From: Yersinia bercovieri ATCC 43970
GTDB lineage: Bacteria > Pseudomonadota > Gammaproteobacteria > Enterobacterales > Enterobacteriaceae
Direction of reading: 5' to 3'
DNA length: 64,000 bases
Assembly (NCBI RefSeq): GCF_013282745.1
Contig: NZ_CP054044.1
Coordinates: 4,092,001-4,156,000 of the forward strand
The notes beneath the pieces are model-generated. The model saw nothing but the letters and a program-made list of their open reading frames with translations. It searched no databases and was not told where the DNA came from. Position 1 is the first letter of the stretch; each line of letters starts with the position of its first letter. Positions 8,929 through 18,154 of this stretch are shown here, piece after piece. The position numbers were made by a program, and so were the translations under genes.

Positions 8929-9284
8929 GTGATTGCCGCATCGAGAGTAAACTGAGGTTACTGGCAAACCTATTTTATCGCTCGGGAGCGACGGGGCGAC
9001 TACACCGATGGGTACTCCGACGGCTTACGCCACTTGTATTTTAAATAAGTAGTGGCCCATTCGGCACATCTCCCCGCCAATCAGCTTTGTTAATGGTTTG
9101 AAATGGCTACTGAAAAGTAGCCATTGAGGTTAATGACCAAGCTGCTGATAGCCCAGTGAGTGAAGGGTTTACCGCACCCAGGGGCACTTCGGTGGCTCAC
9201 GCCACTACGACCCCAACGGCACGATCCCCCTTCATTTGACTTTGTCAGCAGCCTACATTTTCCTTATTTATCAGTGACCTGAAA
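8929..9284. repeat. Two copies of a dispersed intergenic repeat
   Basis: This gap between sdaB and dacC holds two related palindromic units. One is at about 9130-9254 and a degraded one at about 8973-9085. Both contain a GGGTACTCCGACGGCTTACGCC-like core, followed by a block with an AACGGCACG- or TTCGGCACA-type end. The better copy is flanked by GCTGCTGATA and TGTCAGCAGC arms. A third copy is at 37452-37555. I do not recognise a published name with certainty. Confidence 0.7.
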
Positions 9285-10490
9285 TTAACCGAAAATACCG
9301 CCAAACCACTGGCTGAACTTCATCATCACAAAGTCCCACATGCGGCTAAAGAAACCGCCCTCTTTGACTTCATTTAGCACCACCAGCGGGCGCTGCTCAA
9401 TGGTTTTGCCATTAAGCTGAAAATCAATAGTGCCGACCACTTGATGCTTCGTCAGTGGCGCGCGCAGTTCAGTCTGATCCAGCTTGTAACTGGCTTTCAG
9501 GTTCTTCATCTGCCCTTTCGGGATGGTGATAGCCGCATCTTCTGCGACACCAAGCTCTGCCTGACCGGTATCACCAAACCAGACTTTCTGCGTCACAAAA
9601 GGTTTCGTGGTTTTAATCGGCACCACAGTTTCATAGAAACGGAACCCCCAACTCAGCAGCTTTTCACTTTCACTGAATCGAACCCGATCACTGGGCGCAC
9701 CCAATACCACCGAGATCAAACGCATCGGCCCATCGGTGGCAGAAGCCACCAGGTTATGCCCCGCACCAGTAGTAAAGCCGGTTTTCATACCATCAACATT
9801 GAGATTTGTATTCCATAACAGACGGTTACGGTTAATCTGTCGAATCATATTAAAGGTAAATTCCTTCTCTTTATGTAGCGCGTACTCTTCTGGCACGTCG
9901 CGAATCAATGCCTGCCCCAGCACCGCCATATCACGAGCGGTACTGTACTGCCCCGGCGCATCAAGGCCATGCACTGTCATAAAGTTAGTATTCGTCAGCC
10001 CCAGCGCTTTGGCGTAATTATTCATCAAACCAACAAAACTGTCCTGACTACCAGCCACATAATCTGCCAGCGCGATACTGGCATCGTTACCTGACTGAAT
10101 AACAATGCCTTTATTCAAATCGGACAATTTCACCTGATCGCCCGGTTTCAAAAACATCAGTGAAGAGCCGCGCAGCGCCGGATTACCGGTGGCCCAGGCA
10201 TCTTTCCCCACTGTCACTAAATCATCTGGATGCACTTTACCGGCTTTAATTGCCTGTCCAATCACATAGCTGGACATAATTTTTGTCAAACTGGCGGGAT
10301 CAAGGCGCTGGTCACCGTTAGCTTCAGCCAGCACTTTTCCACTGTTGTAATCCATCAATACATAGGCTTTGGCATCGACCGGAGGAACCGCCGGATCATC
10401 AGCCGCGTGCGCTGTGGGCAGCGCCAGGAGCAATAAACCGGCACTGAAGGTAAATTTTTTTATCTTTAAAGGGAGGATAAATTTCATCAT
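9285..10490 (-). CDS. dacC: D-alanyl-D-alanine carboxypeptidase (PBP6)
   Basis: This low-molecular-weight penicillin-binding protein trims the terminal D-alanine of peptidoglycan side chains in the periplasm. Numbered from the second of two tandem ATGs (400 residues, as E. coli DacC), it has a signal peptide ending AHA/ADD and the active-site motifs SLTK (S66, K69), SGN (132-134) and KTG (235-237). A PBP5-type C-terminal domain follows, and a final amphipathic anchor [17 protein letters not shown]. An upstream TTG in frame has no better support. It stands alone, divergent from the cystathionine beta-synthase gene. Confidence 0.94.
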   Translation of the reverse strand: MMKFILPLKIKKFTFSAGLLLLALPTAHAADDPAVPPVDAKAYVLMDYNSGKVLAEANGDQRLDPASLTKIMSSYVIGQAIKAGKVHPDDLVTVGKDAWATGNPALRGSSLMFLKPGDQVKLSDLNKGIVIQSGNDASIALADYVAGSQDSFVGLMNNYAKALGLTNTNFMTVHGLDAPGQYSTARDMAVLGQALIRDVPEEYALHKEKEFTFNMIRQINRNRLLWNTNLNVDGMKTGFTTGAGHNLVASATDGPMRLISVVLGAPSDRVRFSESEKLLSWGFRFYETVVPIKTTKPFVTQKVWFGDTGQAELGVAEDAAITIPKGQMKNLKASYKLDQTELRAPLTKHQVVGTIDFQLNGKTIEQRPLVVLNEVKEGGFFSRMWDFVMMKFSQWFGGIFG

Positions 10491-10911
10491 GAGGTCGCCA
10501 GAGTATCCTTGCAAATAATCGGAAATAAGTGGTGTTTCCAGAAAGTACCACGGTCCAATTAGCGAAAAAATAACGTCTTTCTACTGATACTGAACCATTA
10601 GTTTAGTCACACTTCAGTACCTTTTCTAAATTTATCCCATTGCCGTGTCAATTGGGCGTAGTTTTACCTTTTGTTTTGTAAAGACCCCCGTTTTACTTAT
10701 TTTTGATGGCTATACGGCTAAACATCTCCCTATCTGAACGTCCCGACACCTAAGCGTCTAAAAATCAATAAATATATTCCAAAAAGGAATAAAGACAGGT
10801 TATTTGTTCTTTTTAGTGCCTAAGCTGCTGGCGCTATGATTCAGCCAATAGGTTGCTAACCAACTCACTCAGTTAATTCATTTTTTGAAGCACCTTTTAT
10901 TGGAGAAAAAA
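10491..10911. other. Divergent promoter region between dacC and cbs
   Basis: The 421 bases between divergent genes must hold both promoters. I see no gene and no clear operator. Weak AAGCGTCT-like words near 10752 do not form a convincing tandem MetJ box. The cbs ribosome site is TTGGAGAA. Confidence 0.5.
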
Positions 10912-12279
10912 ATGGCTATTCCTCGCTCGGTGCTTGATCTTATCGGCCACACCCCTCTGCTGGAGCTAACCCGCTTTGATACCGGCCCGTGCCAACTGTT
11001 TGTGAAGCTGGAAAATCAAAACCCCGGCGGCTCGATTAAAGACCGCGTCGCGCTCTCCATGATTGAGCAGGCGGAACAAGATGGTTTGTTGCCGCCCGGT
11101 GGCACCATTATTGAAGCAACCGCTGGCAATACTGGCCTCGGGCTGGCGCTGGTTGCCGCGCTGAAGGGCTACAAGCTGGTTTTGGTGGTGCCGGATAAGA
11201 TGAGTCAGGAGAAGATTTTCCACCTGCGGGCCTTGGGCGCTCAAGTGCTACTGACGCGTTCGGATGTGGGTAAAGGCCATCCGGCTTATTATCAGGATTA
11301 TGCGCTGCGACTGGCGCAGGAGACCCCCGGCGCTCTCTATATTGACCAATTCAACAATCCGGCCAATCCTGCCGCGCACCGGAGATCCACCGGCCCAGAG
11401 CTGTGGCAGCAGATGGGCGAACAGATTGATGCCATCGTGGTGGGCGTCGGCTCCAGCGGCACACTCAGTGGCCTAAGCCAATATTTCGCGGATCTCTCGC
11501 CGACGACGGAGTTTGTCCTGGCTGATCCCGCCGGATCTATTTTAGCCGATTATGTCGACAGTTCGCAGATTGGCGATGCGGGCAGCTGGCTGGTTGAGGG
11601 CATTGGGGAAGATTTTATCCCGCCACTGAGCAACTTTTCTCAGGTAAAAAAATCCTACCGCATCGATGATGCCGAAGCCTTCAGCACCGCCCGCACCCTA
11701 TTGCGGGAAGAGGGGGTACTGGCAGGCTCCTCCACCGGCACCCTGCTGGCCGCGGCATTGCGCTACTGCCGTGAGCAAACCAGCCCCAAACGGGTGGTCA
11801 CTTTTGTCTGTGACAGCGGTAATAAATATCTGTCAAAAATGTTCAACGACTACTGGTTACTGGAGCAGGGTCTACTGAGCAAGCCGCAGCATGGCGATTT
11901 ACGGGATTTCATCACCTATAGCCATCAGGATGGCGCAACAGTTTCTGTCTCGCCGCAAGATACGCTGTCGGTCGCCCATGCCCGAATGCGCTTATATGAC
12001 ATTTCGCAGTTGCCGGTGTTAGACGGGGAAAAAGTGGTTGGTTTAATCGACGAGTGGGATCTGCTGAATGCGGTGCAAGCCGATGCCAGCCATTTCAAAT
12101 TACCCACCAGTAGCGCGATGACCCGTCAGGTCAACACGTTACAAAAAGAGGCGGATTTCCGCTCTCTGCTGGCCACGTTTAATGATGGTCATGTCGCGGT
12201 GGTGTTGGATGGCGAGCGCTTCCTCGGCCTGATTACCCGCACTGATGTTTTGAATACCTGGCGTCAAAAGCTGGTTTAA
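10912..12279 (+). CDS. cbs: Cystathionine beta-synthase with CBS domain pair
   Basis: The PLP enzyme condenses homocysteine with serine (or O-acetylserine) to cystathionine, the first step of reverse transsulfuration. The ATG at 10912 follows TTGGAGAA and gives 455 residues; an upstream TTG is not needed. PLP lysine K43 lies in GGSIKDR, and the family segment EATAGNTGLGLA follows. The region from about residue 335 to the end is a tandem CBS (Bateman) module, which in relatives senses adenosyl ligands. There is no N-terminal heme domain. The next gene, cystathionine gamma-lyase, starts 25 bases later, so together they turn methionine-derived homocysteine into cysteine. Confidence 0.92.
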   Translation: MAIPRSVLDLIGHTPLLELTRFDTGPCQLFVKLENQNPGGSIKDRVALSMIEQAEQDGLLPPGGTIIEATAGNTGLGLALVAALKGYKLVLVVPDKMSQEKIFHLRALGAQVLLTRSDVGKGHPAYYQDYALRLAQETPGALYIDQFNNPANPAAHRRSTGPELWQQMGEQIDAIVVGVGSSGTLSGLSQYFADLSPTTEFVLADPAGSILADYVDSSQIGDAGSWLVEGIGEDFIPPLSNFSQVKKSYRIDDAEAFSTARTLLREEGVLAGSSTGTLLAAALRYCREQTSPKRVVTFVCDSGNKYLSKMFNDYWLLEQGLLSKPQHGDLRDFITYSHQDGATVSVSPQDTLSVAHARMRLYDISQLPVLDGEKVVGLIDEWDLLNAVQADASHFKLPTSSAMTRQVNTLQKEADFRSLLATFNDGHVAVVLDGERFLGLITRTDVLNTWRQKLV

Positions 12280-12304
12280 TTTTCTCATATTAAGGATTTT
12301 TATC

Positions 12305-13456
12305 ATGGCAAAGTTTGATACCCTGACCGTCCACGCCGGTTACACCCCAGACAGCACTGGCGCAGTGATGCCCGCTATTTATGCAACCTCCACTTTTGCG
12401 CAACCAGCCCCCGGCGAACATACCGGCTATGAATACTCCCGCAGTGGCAACCCCACTCGCACCGCGCTAGAGCAGGCCATTGCCGAGCTGGAGGGCGGCA
12501 TTCGTGGCTATGCTTTCGCTTCTGGCCTGGCGGCCTGCTCAACAGTGCTTGAACTGCTGGATCAGGGTAGTCATATCATTGCGGTTGATGATTTATATGG
12601 CGGTACTTATCGCCTGTTGGAGAAGGTTCGCAGCCGCACCGCCGGTTTGCGGGTGACTTATGTCTCCCCTGCGGATACCGCCGCGCTGGAGCACGCGATT
12701 CAGCCCGATACCAAAATGATCTGGGTGGAGACGCCAACCAATCCGCTGCTAAAACTGGCTGATTTAGCGGCCATTGCGGCGATTGCCAAAAAGCACCAAC
12801 TCATCAGTGTGGCCGATAACACCTTTGCCTCACCTTACATTCAACGCCCGCTGGAACTCGGTTTTGATATTGTGGTGCATTCAGCAACCAAATACCTTAA
12901 TGGTCACTCTGATGTGGTCGCCGGAGTCGCGGCGGTGGGCAACAACCCTGAACTGGCGGAGCAATTGGGCTTTTTGCATAACGCCATTGGCGGGATTTTA
13001 GACCCCTTCAGCAGTTTCCTGACACTACGGGGCTTACGCACCCTGGCACTGCGGATGGCGCGACATAACCACAGTGCGCAGCGCATCGCCGAATGGCTTG
13101 AACAGCAGCCGCAAGTGGAAAATGTCTACTATCCGGGGCTAAAAAGTCACTCACAGCACGCGCTGGCAACCAAACAGATGGCCGGTTTTGGTGGCATGAT
13201 TTCGGTGCGACTGAAGGGGGATGACAGCTACGCCCGCGCAGTGATTAAGCGCTCACATCTGTTTACCCTAGCCGAAAGCCTCGGTGGCGTCGAAAGCTTA
13301 ATCAGCCAGCCATATAGCATGACCCACGCCTCAATTCCGCTGGAAACCCGCTTAAAACACGGCATCACTCCGCAATTACTGCGCTTATCCGTGGGCATTG
13401 AGGATACCGAAGATTTGATAGCTGACTTAGCGCAAGCGCTGAACGGCGAGCTTTAA
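12305..13456 (+). CDS. Cystathionine gamma-lyase (Cys/Met metabolism PLP enzyme)
   Basis: The 383-residue PLP enzyme belongs to the Cys/Met metabolism family. The PLP lysine is K196 in VVHSATKYLNGHSD; the YSRSGNPTR and VETPTNP signatures are present. It most likely cleaves cystathionine to cysteine, ammonia and 2-oxobutyrate, because it lies 25 bases after cystathionine beta-synthase. Cystathionine gamma-synthase (MetB) is the close alternative by sequence, but the pairing favours the lyase. The ribosome site is AAGGA. Confidence 0.88.
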   Translation: MAKFDTLTVHAGYTPDSTGAVMPAIYATSTFAQPAPGEHTGYEYSRSGNPTRTALEQAIAELEGGIRGYAFASGLAACSTVLELLDQGSHIIAVDDLYGGTYRLLEKVRSRTAGLRVTYVSPADTAALEHAIQPDTKMIWVETPTNPLLKLADLAAIAAIAKKHQLISVADNTFASPYIQRPLELGFDIVVHSATKYLNGHSDVVAGVAAVGNNPELAEQLGFLHNAIGGILDPFSSFLTLRGLRTLALRMARHNHSAQRIAEWLEQQPQVENVYYPGLKSHSQHALATKQMAGFGGMISVRLKGDDSYARAVIKRSHLFTLAESLGGVESLISQPYSMTHASIPLETRLKHGITPQLLRLSVGIEDTEDLIADLAQALNGEL

Positions 13457-13467
13457 ATCAGATAAAT

Positions 13468-13496
13468 ACGATAGGTGTGATATTCACGCCTATCGT
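13468..13496. terminator. Bidirectional hairpin between gamma-lyase and antitoxin genes
   Basis: ACGATAGGTGTGA pairs with TCACGCCTATCGT around a TAT loop: 13 pairs with one G-T wobble. It lies between two convergent genes and could stop transcription from both sides, although T tracts are short. Confidence 0.55.
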
Positions 13497-13516
13497 TATC
13501 CCAGCAGCAACAAGCA

Positions 13517-13957
13517 CTAAACCGCCCTTTGCCAGACATGCCCGCGCTCTTCAAAAATCAGTTTTTCCATCGATTGCTGGACTTCAGAATCTGCCAATAT
13601 ACGCAAAAAATGCCCCACATCACTGGCTTCATCAATCGACTCCACATAAAGCGCGCGCAGAGCGACATCAGCGGTGCGTGGCAAGCTGCTCTGCCCCTTT
13701 TCCCAGCGAGCAATCGTTTGGACATCCACCCCCAGTAGTGCCGCAAGTGATTTTTGCGACATATTCATTTCAATACGTATAAAACGGATTTCGTCGGCAA
13801 GTAGTGGACTACAGCGGTTAACTAATATTTTACCAATCAGACGATGCAAACCATCAACATCATCAATACTGGTAAAATGCTCGCCATCAATAACGTCACA
13901 TTGATAGCCATTAGCCAACCACACTGTTGTTAAGCCGCTCTCCGTATAGTGATGCAT
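13517..13957 (-). CDS. Xre-type antitoxin with MqsA/YgiT-like helix-turn-helix
   Basis: The protein has 146 residues. The C-terminal half is a helix-turn-helix (about residues 63-95: MSQKSLAALLGVDVQTIARWEKG) followed by LPRTADVALRALYVE. This is the arrangement found in MqsA/YgiT-like antitoxins. The N-terminal part is short and lacks a cysteine zinc motif. It is 13 bases downstream of a DUF4258 gene, so it is read as the antitoxin and autorepressor of a toxin-antitoxin pair in toxin-first order. Function is inferred from domains and pairing. Confidence 0.78.
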   Translation of the reverse strand: MHHYTESGLTTVWLANGYQCDVIDGEHFTSIDDVDGLHRLIGKILVNRCSPLLADEIRFIRIEMNMSQKSLAALLGVDVQTIARWEKGQSSLPRTADVALRALYVESIDEASDVGHFLRILADSEVQQSMEKLIFEERGHVWQRAV

Positions 13958-13970
13958 GACTTTCTCTCCC

Positions 13971-14327
13971 TTACTTAATCATGACCGTGATAACGAACAG
14001 AGTAGGATCGTTTTCATGCCGTTTCAGTACAGTAACCACCTCGATCACATCTCCAGCAGCGATACCTTGCAAGTTAAACTTCCAATCGCCAGCCGCAGTT
14101 TGGTGTGGTGCTTCGGTAAACCGACTGTGCTTGCTGGCAAAAACAGATAAAATTTGCCGCAGTGTTATGCGCCGTTCAGCGATCCTTTGTTTGGCATGTG
14201 TGCTCATCCGAATACGACTGGTATGATTCGTCGCCAAATCATTCACTATTTTACGTACTGAAATAGGGCTAAGCGGAAACTCACTGATAGCCATGCCCTG
14301 ATAGCACAAAGGTGTATTAGATTCCAT
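13971..14327 (-). CDS. DUF4258-domain protein, probable toxin
   Basis: The 118-residue protein carries a DUF4258 domain over about residues 38-118. The hallmarks are STHAKQRIAERRITLRQIL, then a beta-rich tail GDVIEVVTVL and LFVITVM. DUF4258 proteins are RelE-superfamily-like and are often paired with Xre or MqsA-like antitoxins, as here. Some N-terminal residues may be untranslated; an internal ATG begins MAISEF. A perfect palindrome lies 23 bases upstream. Toxin activity is not shown by sequence alone. Confidence 0.72.
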   Translation of the reverse strand: MESNTPLCYQGMAISEFPLSPISVRKIVNDLATNHTSRIRMSTHAKQRIAERRITLRQILSVFASKHSRFTEAPHQTAAGDWKFNLQGIAAGDVIEVVTVLKRHENDPTLFVITVMIK

Positions 14328-14349
14328 TCAATCACCCCCCTCTTTTATA

Positions 14350-14366
14350 CCTATCATTTTGATAGG
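14350..14366 (-). promoter_or_regulatory. Palindrome upstream of toxin-antitoxin operon
   Basis: CCTATC-ATTTT-GATAGG is a perfect 6-5-6 dyad 23 bases before the toxin start. It is a natural candidate for the antitoxin's autoregulatory operator. The hairpin at 13468 contains the same GATAGG/CCTATC words in the opposite order. Confidence 0.55.
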
Positions 14367-14448
14367 CAAAAAAGAGAACGTCAAGAACAGATCAAGAGAA
14401 AAAAGAGAAGAGTGGGTAGTGCAGATGAGCAAAAAACGGCAAAAAATG

Positions 14449-15120
14449 TTACCGCCGATGCGCCAGAGACCTGACCCATTTATCACCCAGGCTTTGTACA
14501 CCTTGCACCAAAATCACCAGAATGATTAATGTCGCGACCATCACTTCATTATTAAAGCGTTGATAACCATAACGAATAGCCAGATCACCCAGTCCGCCGC
14601 CACCAATAACACCCGCCATGGATGAGAATCCCACCAGCATCACGACAGTTAAGGTCATTCCGGCCAATAAGGCAGGTAGCGCTTCCGGTAATAACACTTT
14701 TTGAATCACATGTCTGGCTGAGCCGCCCATTGATAAAATCGCTTCGATCCGCCCTTTATCGACTTCATCCAAGGCCGCCTCTACCACTCGGGCAAAGAAT
14801 GGAATAGCGCCTAACGTGATGGGAACAATTGCCGCAGTGCTGCCCAAGGTGGTGCCGATAATCCAGCGCGTAATCGGAATTAATGCAATCAACAGCACCA
14901 CAAAGGGCATCGAACGCCCCAGATTCACAATGGCACCAATAAACGTATTCAGCCGAGGCGCAGGTAAAACACCATTCGGACGCGAAACAAATAGCAAAAC
15001 ACCTAATGGCAGCCCAATCAAGACGGTGAAAAAGGTAGCGATCACCACCATATAAATGGTTTCGCCGGTAGCATTCGTCACCAATGCCAGCAGATCCTGC
15101 CAACTCATGCCACTGTTCAT
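14449..15120 (-). CDS. metI: Methionine-type ABC transporter permease MetI
   Basis: The 223-residue inner-membrane permease of the MetNIQ (D/L-methionine) family has about five membrane segments. The EAA-type loop that contacts the ATPase lies near residues 120-150. Its start overlaps the metN stop by four bases, so it is translationally coupled and last in the operon oxygenase-metQ-metN-metI. In this context the substrate may be methionine or another organosulfur compound. Confidence 0.9.
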   Translation of the reverse strand: MNSGMSWQDLLALVTNATGETIYMVVIATFFTVLIGLPLGVLLFVSRPNGVLPAPRLNTFIGAIVNLGRSMPFVVLLIALIPITRWIIGTTLGSTAAIVPITLGAIPFFARVVEAALDEVDKGRIEAILSMGGSARHVIQKVLLPEALPALLAGMTLTVVMLVGFSSMAGVIGGGGLGDLAIRYGYQRFNNEVMVATLIILVILVQGVQSLGDKWVRSLAHRR

Positions 15121-16103
15121 ATCAGTTCAGCCCTCACACCGCGCTCATTAAGAAATTGTAATATTTCAGCTAAATTTAACCCGCCGTCTGGGTGGCTGAA
15201 ATCAACCTGTAAGCGGCCAACCCGTTGACCACCAATGGACTCCACACCACCGCCCAACAGTGTGACCCCAACCGCATGTTGCTGCGCCAGCTCACTGAGT
15301 ACCGGCGACGCCGATAGAGTATCGAAGAAGGTTAGCTCCGCAACTGGCGTGCCGGATAGAGAGGTCGGGCCGCAGGTCGGTAGCAATGAACGCCCCAGAC
15401 GCGAATGAGGGGAAGCCAGTAAATCCGCAATAATACCGGTCTCCACCACCCGTCCGCGCTCAAGTAAGGCGGCGTTATCACAGATGGATTTCACCACGTC
15501 CAGCTCATGGGTGATCAGCACGATGGTTAACCCCAGTTGGCGGTTAATATCGCGCAGCAGCGCCAATATTGATGCGGTGGTTTCTGGGTCAAGAGCACTG
15601 GTGGCTTCATCAGATAGCAGATAGGCCGGTTTAGCCGCCAGCGCCCTTGCAATGCCGACGCGCTGTTTTTGCCCACCCGATAGCTGCGAGGGGAATGCAT
15701 CGGCCTTGTCGCTCAACCCAACTAACGCCAATAACTCGGCGACACGTTGCTGGCGCTGCGGCTTGGGCATACCAATAATTTCCAAACCCACCGCAATGTT
15801 GTCGCGCACATTACGTGAGTGAAGTAGATGGAAATTCTGAAAAATCATACCGATATTCTGCCGTTGCAGGCGCAATTCTCGCTCAGAAAGAGTGGTTAAC
15901 TCACGGCCATCCACCTGAATACGGCCCGAAGTGGGCCGCTCCAGTAGGTTCAAACAGCGGATTAAGGTGCTTTTGCCCGCACCGCTGCGGCCAATAATAC
16001 CGAACACCGAGCCGGTGGGGATCTCAAGCGAGACCTCCGTCAGGGCCACCATCGGCAGCCCTCCTTGCGGATAGGTTTTACTCAGGCGTTCGATGCTAAT
16101 CAT
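15117..16103 (-). CDS. metN: Methionine-type ABC transporter ATPase MetN
   Basis: The 328-residue ATPase has Walker [10 protein letters not shown] (about 38-46), the signature [15 protein letters not shown], Walker [12 protein letters not shown] and a switch histidine in LITHELD. The last 75 or so residues form a NIL/ACT-like domain, which in E. coli MetN binds methionine and inhibits transport. It overlaps metQ and metI by four bases on each side. Confidence 0.93.
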   Translation of the reverse strand: MISIERLSKTYPQGGLPMVALTEVSLEIPTGSVFGIIGRSGAGKSTLIRCLNLLERPTSGRIQVDGRELTTLSERELRLQRQNIGMIFQNFHLLHSRNVRDNIAVGLEIIGMPKPQRQQRVAELLALVGLSDKADAFPSQLSGGQKQRVGIARALAAKPAYLLSDEATSALDPETTASILALLRDINRQLGLTIVLITHELDVVKSICDNAALLERGRVVETGIIADLLASPHSRLGRSLLPTCGPTSLSGTPVAELTFFDTLSASPVLSELAQQHAVGVTLLGGGVESIGGQRVGRLQVDFSHPDGGLNLAEILQFLNERGVRAELI

Positions 16104-16942
16104 GATCTATTGCCTGCCACCGGGATGACTGAACCTGCGTATTTTTCAGTGATAAATTTCGCCACTTCCGGTGACTGCAAATCTTTCGCCAACTGTAAGA
16201 TCCGCGGGTCATTTGCCAGCGCTGGCGTGGTGACCAGAATATTGGCATACGGGTTACCGGCGGCTTTCTCCAGACCCAATGCATCTTTTGCTGGGTTCAG
16301 CCCGGCTTCCAGCGCATAGTTGCCGTTGATGACCGCTAAATCAACATCATCCAGTGAACGTGGGATCTGCGGTGACTCGATTTCCAAAATTTTCAGCTGT
16401 TTTGGATTGCTCGCGATATCTTTCGGTGTCGCCTGATTTTTCGCCGGATCAGTAAAGCCCGGTTTTAGTGTAATCAGCCCCTGATCTTGCAATAAATAGA
16501 GCGCACGGCTGAGATTGGTGACGTTATTTGGCACCGCCACACTGCCTTTATCCGGCACATCAGCAAAAGTTTTGTGTTTGTGGGAATAGACCCCCAACGG
16601 CTCGATATGCACGGTCGCGGCGACGGCAAATTTCTGCCCTAGCGCCTGCTCTTGAGAGCGCAAATAGGGCACATGCTGGAAGTAGTTGGCATCAACATCC
16701 CCGTGGGCCAACAACTCATTGGAGTTCACACCATTGGGGATCTCAATAACTTTCAGATTCAGTGACGGGTCCAGTTTTTGCACAAATTGCAATATTTCTG
16801 CATGAGGTACTGGATCTGCCGCGACGCGCAGTGCCTCGGCAGCTTGTGCCGATAGCGTGAAAGTCGCTGCCAGAGCCGTCAGCAGTGCCGCACTAACCCA
16901 GCCAGAAACGCGTGTTTTTGTCATCACTGTTTTTTTCATCAT
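16100..16942 (-). CDS. metQ: MetQ-family substrate-binding protein, no lipobox
   Basis: This is the periplasmic binding protein of the NlpA/MetQ family (280 residues from the first of two tandem ATGs, ribosome site GGGATAATA). A Sec signal peptide ends AQA/AEAL. There is no cysteine at the cleavage site, whereas E. coli MetQ is a lipoprotein, so this one should be soluble. Family segments include [20 protein letters not shown] and NYALEAGL. It is co-transcribed with the upstream oxygenase and with metN and metI. Methionine is the default substrate; the operon partner leaves room for another sulfur compound. Confidence 0.87.
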   Translation of the reverse strand: MMKKTVMTKTRVSGWVSAALLTALAATFTLSAQAAEALRVAADPVPHAEILQFVQKLDPSLNLKVIEIPNGVNSNELLAHGDVDANYFQHVPYLRSQEQALGQKFAVAATVHIEPLGVYSHKHKTFADVPDKGSVAVPNNVTNLSRALYLLQDQGLITLKPGFTDPAKNQATPKDIASNPKQLKILEIESPQIPRSLDDVDLAVINGNYALEAGLNPAKDALGLEKAAGNPYANILVTTPALANDPRILQLAKDLQSPEVAKFITEKYAGSVIPVAGNRS

Positions 16943-16977
16943 TATTATCCCAAAAATTAAGTTTTTATCATTGACTA

Positions 16978-18069
16978 TCAATAGGTTGTATTGGCTGCTT
17001 CTGATGGCGCGATCACGCCAGGGTAGTGCTTTTTAGCAACATCAGGGTGAGAGCGCAGCCGTCCTTTCAGATAATTAAGCCCCACATCACGAAACAGCGG
17101 ATTGTGCGGATCACTGGCTGGCCCGCGCGCTTCAGCCGCTAGCGCGGCCGGCAATTGATACAGTGGCACCACGGCATCCAGACGTGCGCCGAGGAAAAAT
17201 GCGATAGAGAGACGATCCGCACCGGCTGGCGGTGTTTCTACCCGATGTACTGTGGCACGTAGGTAACCATTACTGGCCAGCTCTAATAGCTCACCGATAT
17301 TGACCACAAAAGTACCTTGCTGCGGAACGGCATCAATCCAGCGCCCCTCTTCCACTTCAACTTGCAAACCACGTTGCTGGTCTTGTAGCAAGAAACTGAG
17401 GAAACCTGAGTCTTTATGGGCGCCTACGCCCTGTCCGCTGTGGGTGGTTTCACGCCCCGGATAGCGGATCAGTTTGATGTGTTCATTGGGCTTATCGCCA
17501 TACAGCTCATCAAACGCATTCTCATCCAGATTTAATGCCAGCGCGAAAGCCCGCAACAAGCGCAGCGCCATGCCGGTCATTTCCCGCTGCCATTGCAGTA
17601 ACGCGGGTCTTAATTCAGGTAAGTTGGCTGGCCACTGATTGGGGCCTTGCAGCTGTGCCCAACTAGGGGCGCCCGATGTTTGTGGCAGAGGGGCTCTTTC
17701 GGCACCAATATCAAACTGTTCGCGCCAATCGGGCTGACCACGAGTGAGTTCAGCGGCGGCACGGTTATAGCCGCGAAAATGGGGGGAGTGCACCATGGCA
17801 ACCGCCAGTTTCTCTTCATCGGGCAGCGCAAAGAATTTACGCGACAGGGTTTGGATTTGCTGTAATAACGCGGGGTCAATGCCATGTCCGGTGAGATAGA
17901 AGAATCCGATATCCCGTGCCGCATGGCGTAGGGCGACTAAGAATGCCTGGCGCTCAGTTTCACTGCCATTCAGCAAGGAGAGATCCAATAAAGGCAGTGT
18001 GGTGGCCGATGCCACATTGGCGGCGGATGGATTAACGAATCGTGGATTGCTTAATTTTTGGTGGCTCAT
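16978..18069 (-). CDS. 2-oxoglutarate/Fe(II) oxygenase, isopenicillin N synthase-like
   Basis: The 363-residue enzyme has the DIOX_N region (PLLDLSLLNG, DIGFFYLTGHGI) and a jelly-roll core. The iron ligands are in GVGAHKDSGF (H-x-D) and ATVHRVE, and the 2-oxoglutarate arginine is in RLSIAFF. Such enzymes hydroxylate or cleave small molecules. It is first in an operon with MetQNI-type importer genes (35 bases before metQ), so it probably acts on the imported compound, perhaps an organosulfur or N-substituted methionine-like substrate (inference). The ribosome site CTGGAG lies inside a short upstream ORF that overlaps the start. Confidence 0.88.
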   Translation of the reverse strand: MSHQKLSNPRFVNPSAANVASATTLPLLDLSLLNGSETERQAFLVALRHAARDIGFFYLTGHGIDPALLQQIQTLSRKFFALPDEEKLAVAMVHSPHFRGYNRAAAELTRGQPDWREQFDIGAERAPLPQTSGAPSWAQLQGPNQWPANLPELRPALLQWQREMTGMALRLLRAFALALNLDENAFDELYGDKPNEHIKLIRYPGRETTHSGQGVGAHKDSGFLSFLLQDQQRGLQVEVEEGRWIDAVPQQGTFVVNIGELLELASNGYLRATVHRVETPPAGADRLSIAFFLGARLDAVVPLYQLPAALAAEARGPASDPHNPLFRDVGLNYLKGRLRSHPDVAKKHYPGVIAPSEAANTTY

Positions 18070-18154
18070 TTTTCACTCCAGAGTGTTCAATTGGCTGTTT
18101 TTTCTGCTCAGAACCAATGAAAACTGGACAACCATATAAACGAAGAATCAGCAT
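18032..18154 (-). CDS. Short upstream ORF overlapping the oxygenase start (40 residues)
   Basis: An ATG with a very good ribosome site (CAGGAG, 7 bases upstream) opens a 40-codon ORF beginning MLILRLYGCPVFIGS. It ends 38 bases inside the oxygenase gene in another frame. The oxygenase's own ribosome site lies within it, so the two would be translationally coupled. It could be a leader peptide or a small protein. I know of no function; whether it is conserved decides whether it is real. Confidence 0.5.
   Translation of the reverse strand: MLILRLYGCPVFIGSEQKKQPIEHSGVKNEPPKIKQSTIR

Noticed and set aside
10735..10770. Possible MetJ box upstream of cystathionine beta-synthase
   Set aside because: Only single AAGCGTCT-like words, not tandem AGACGTCT repeats in register.
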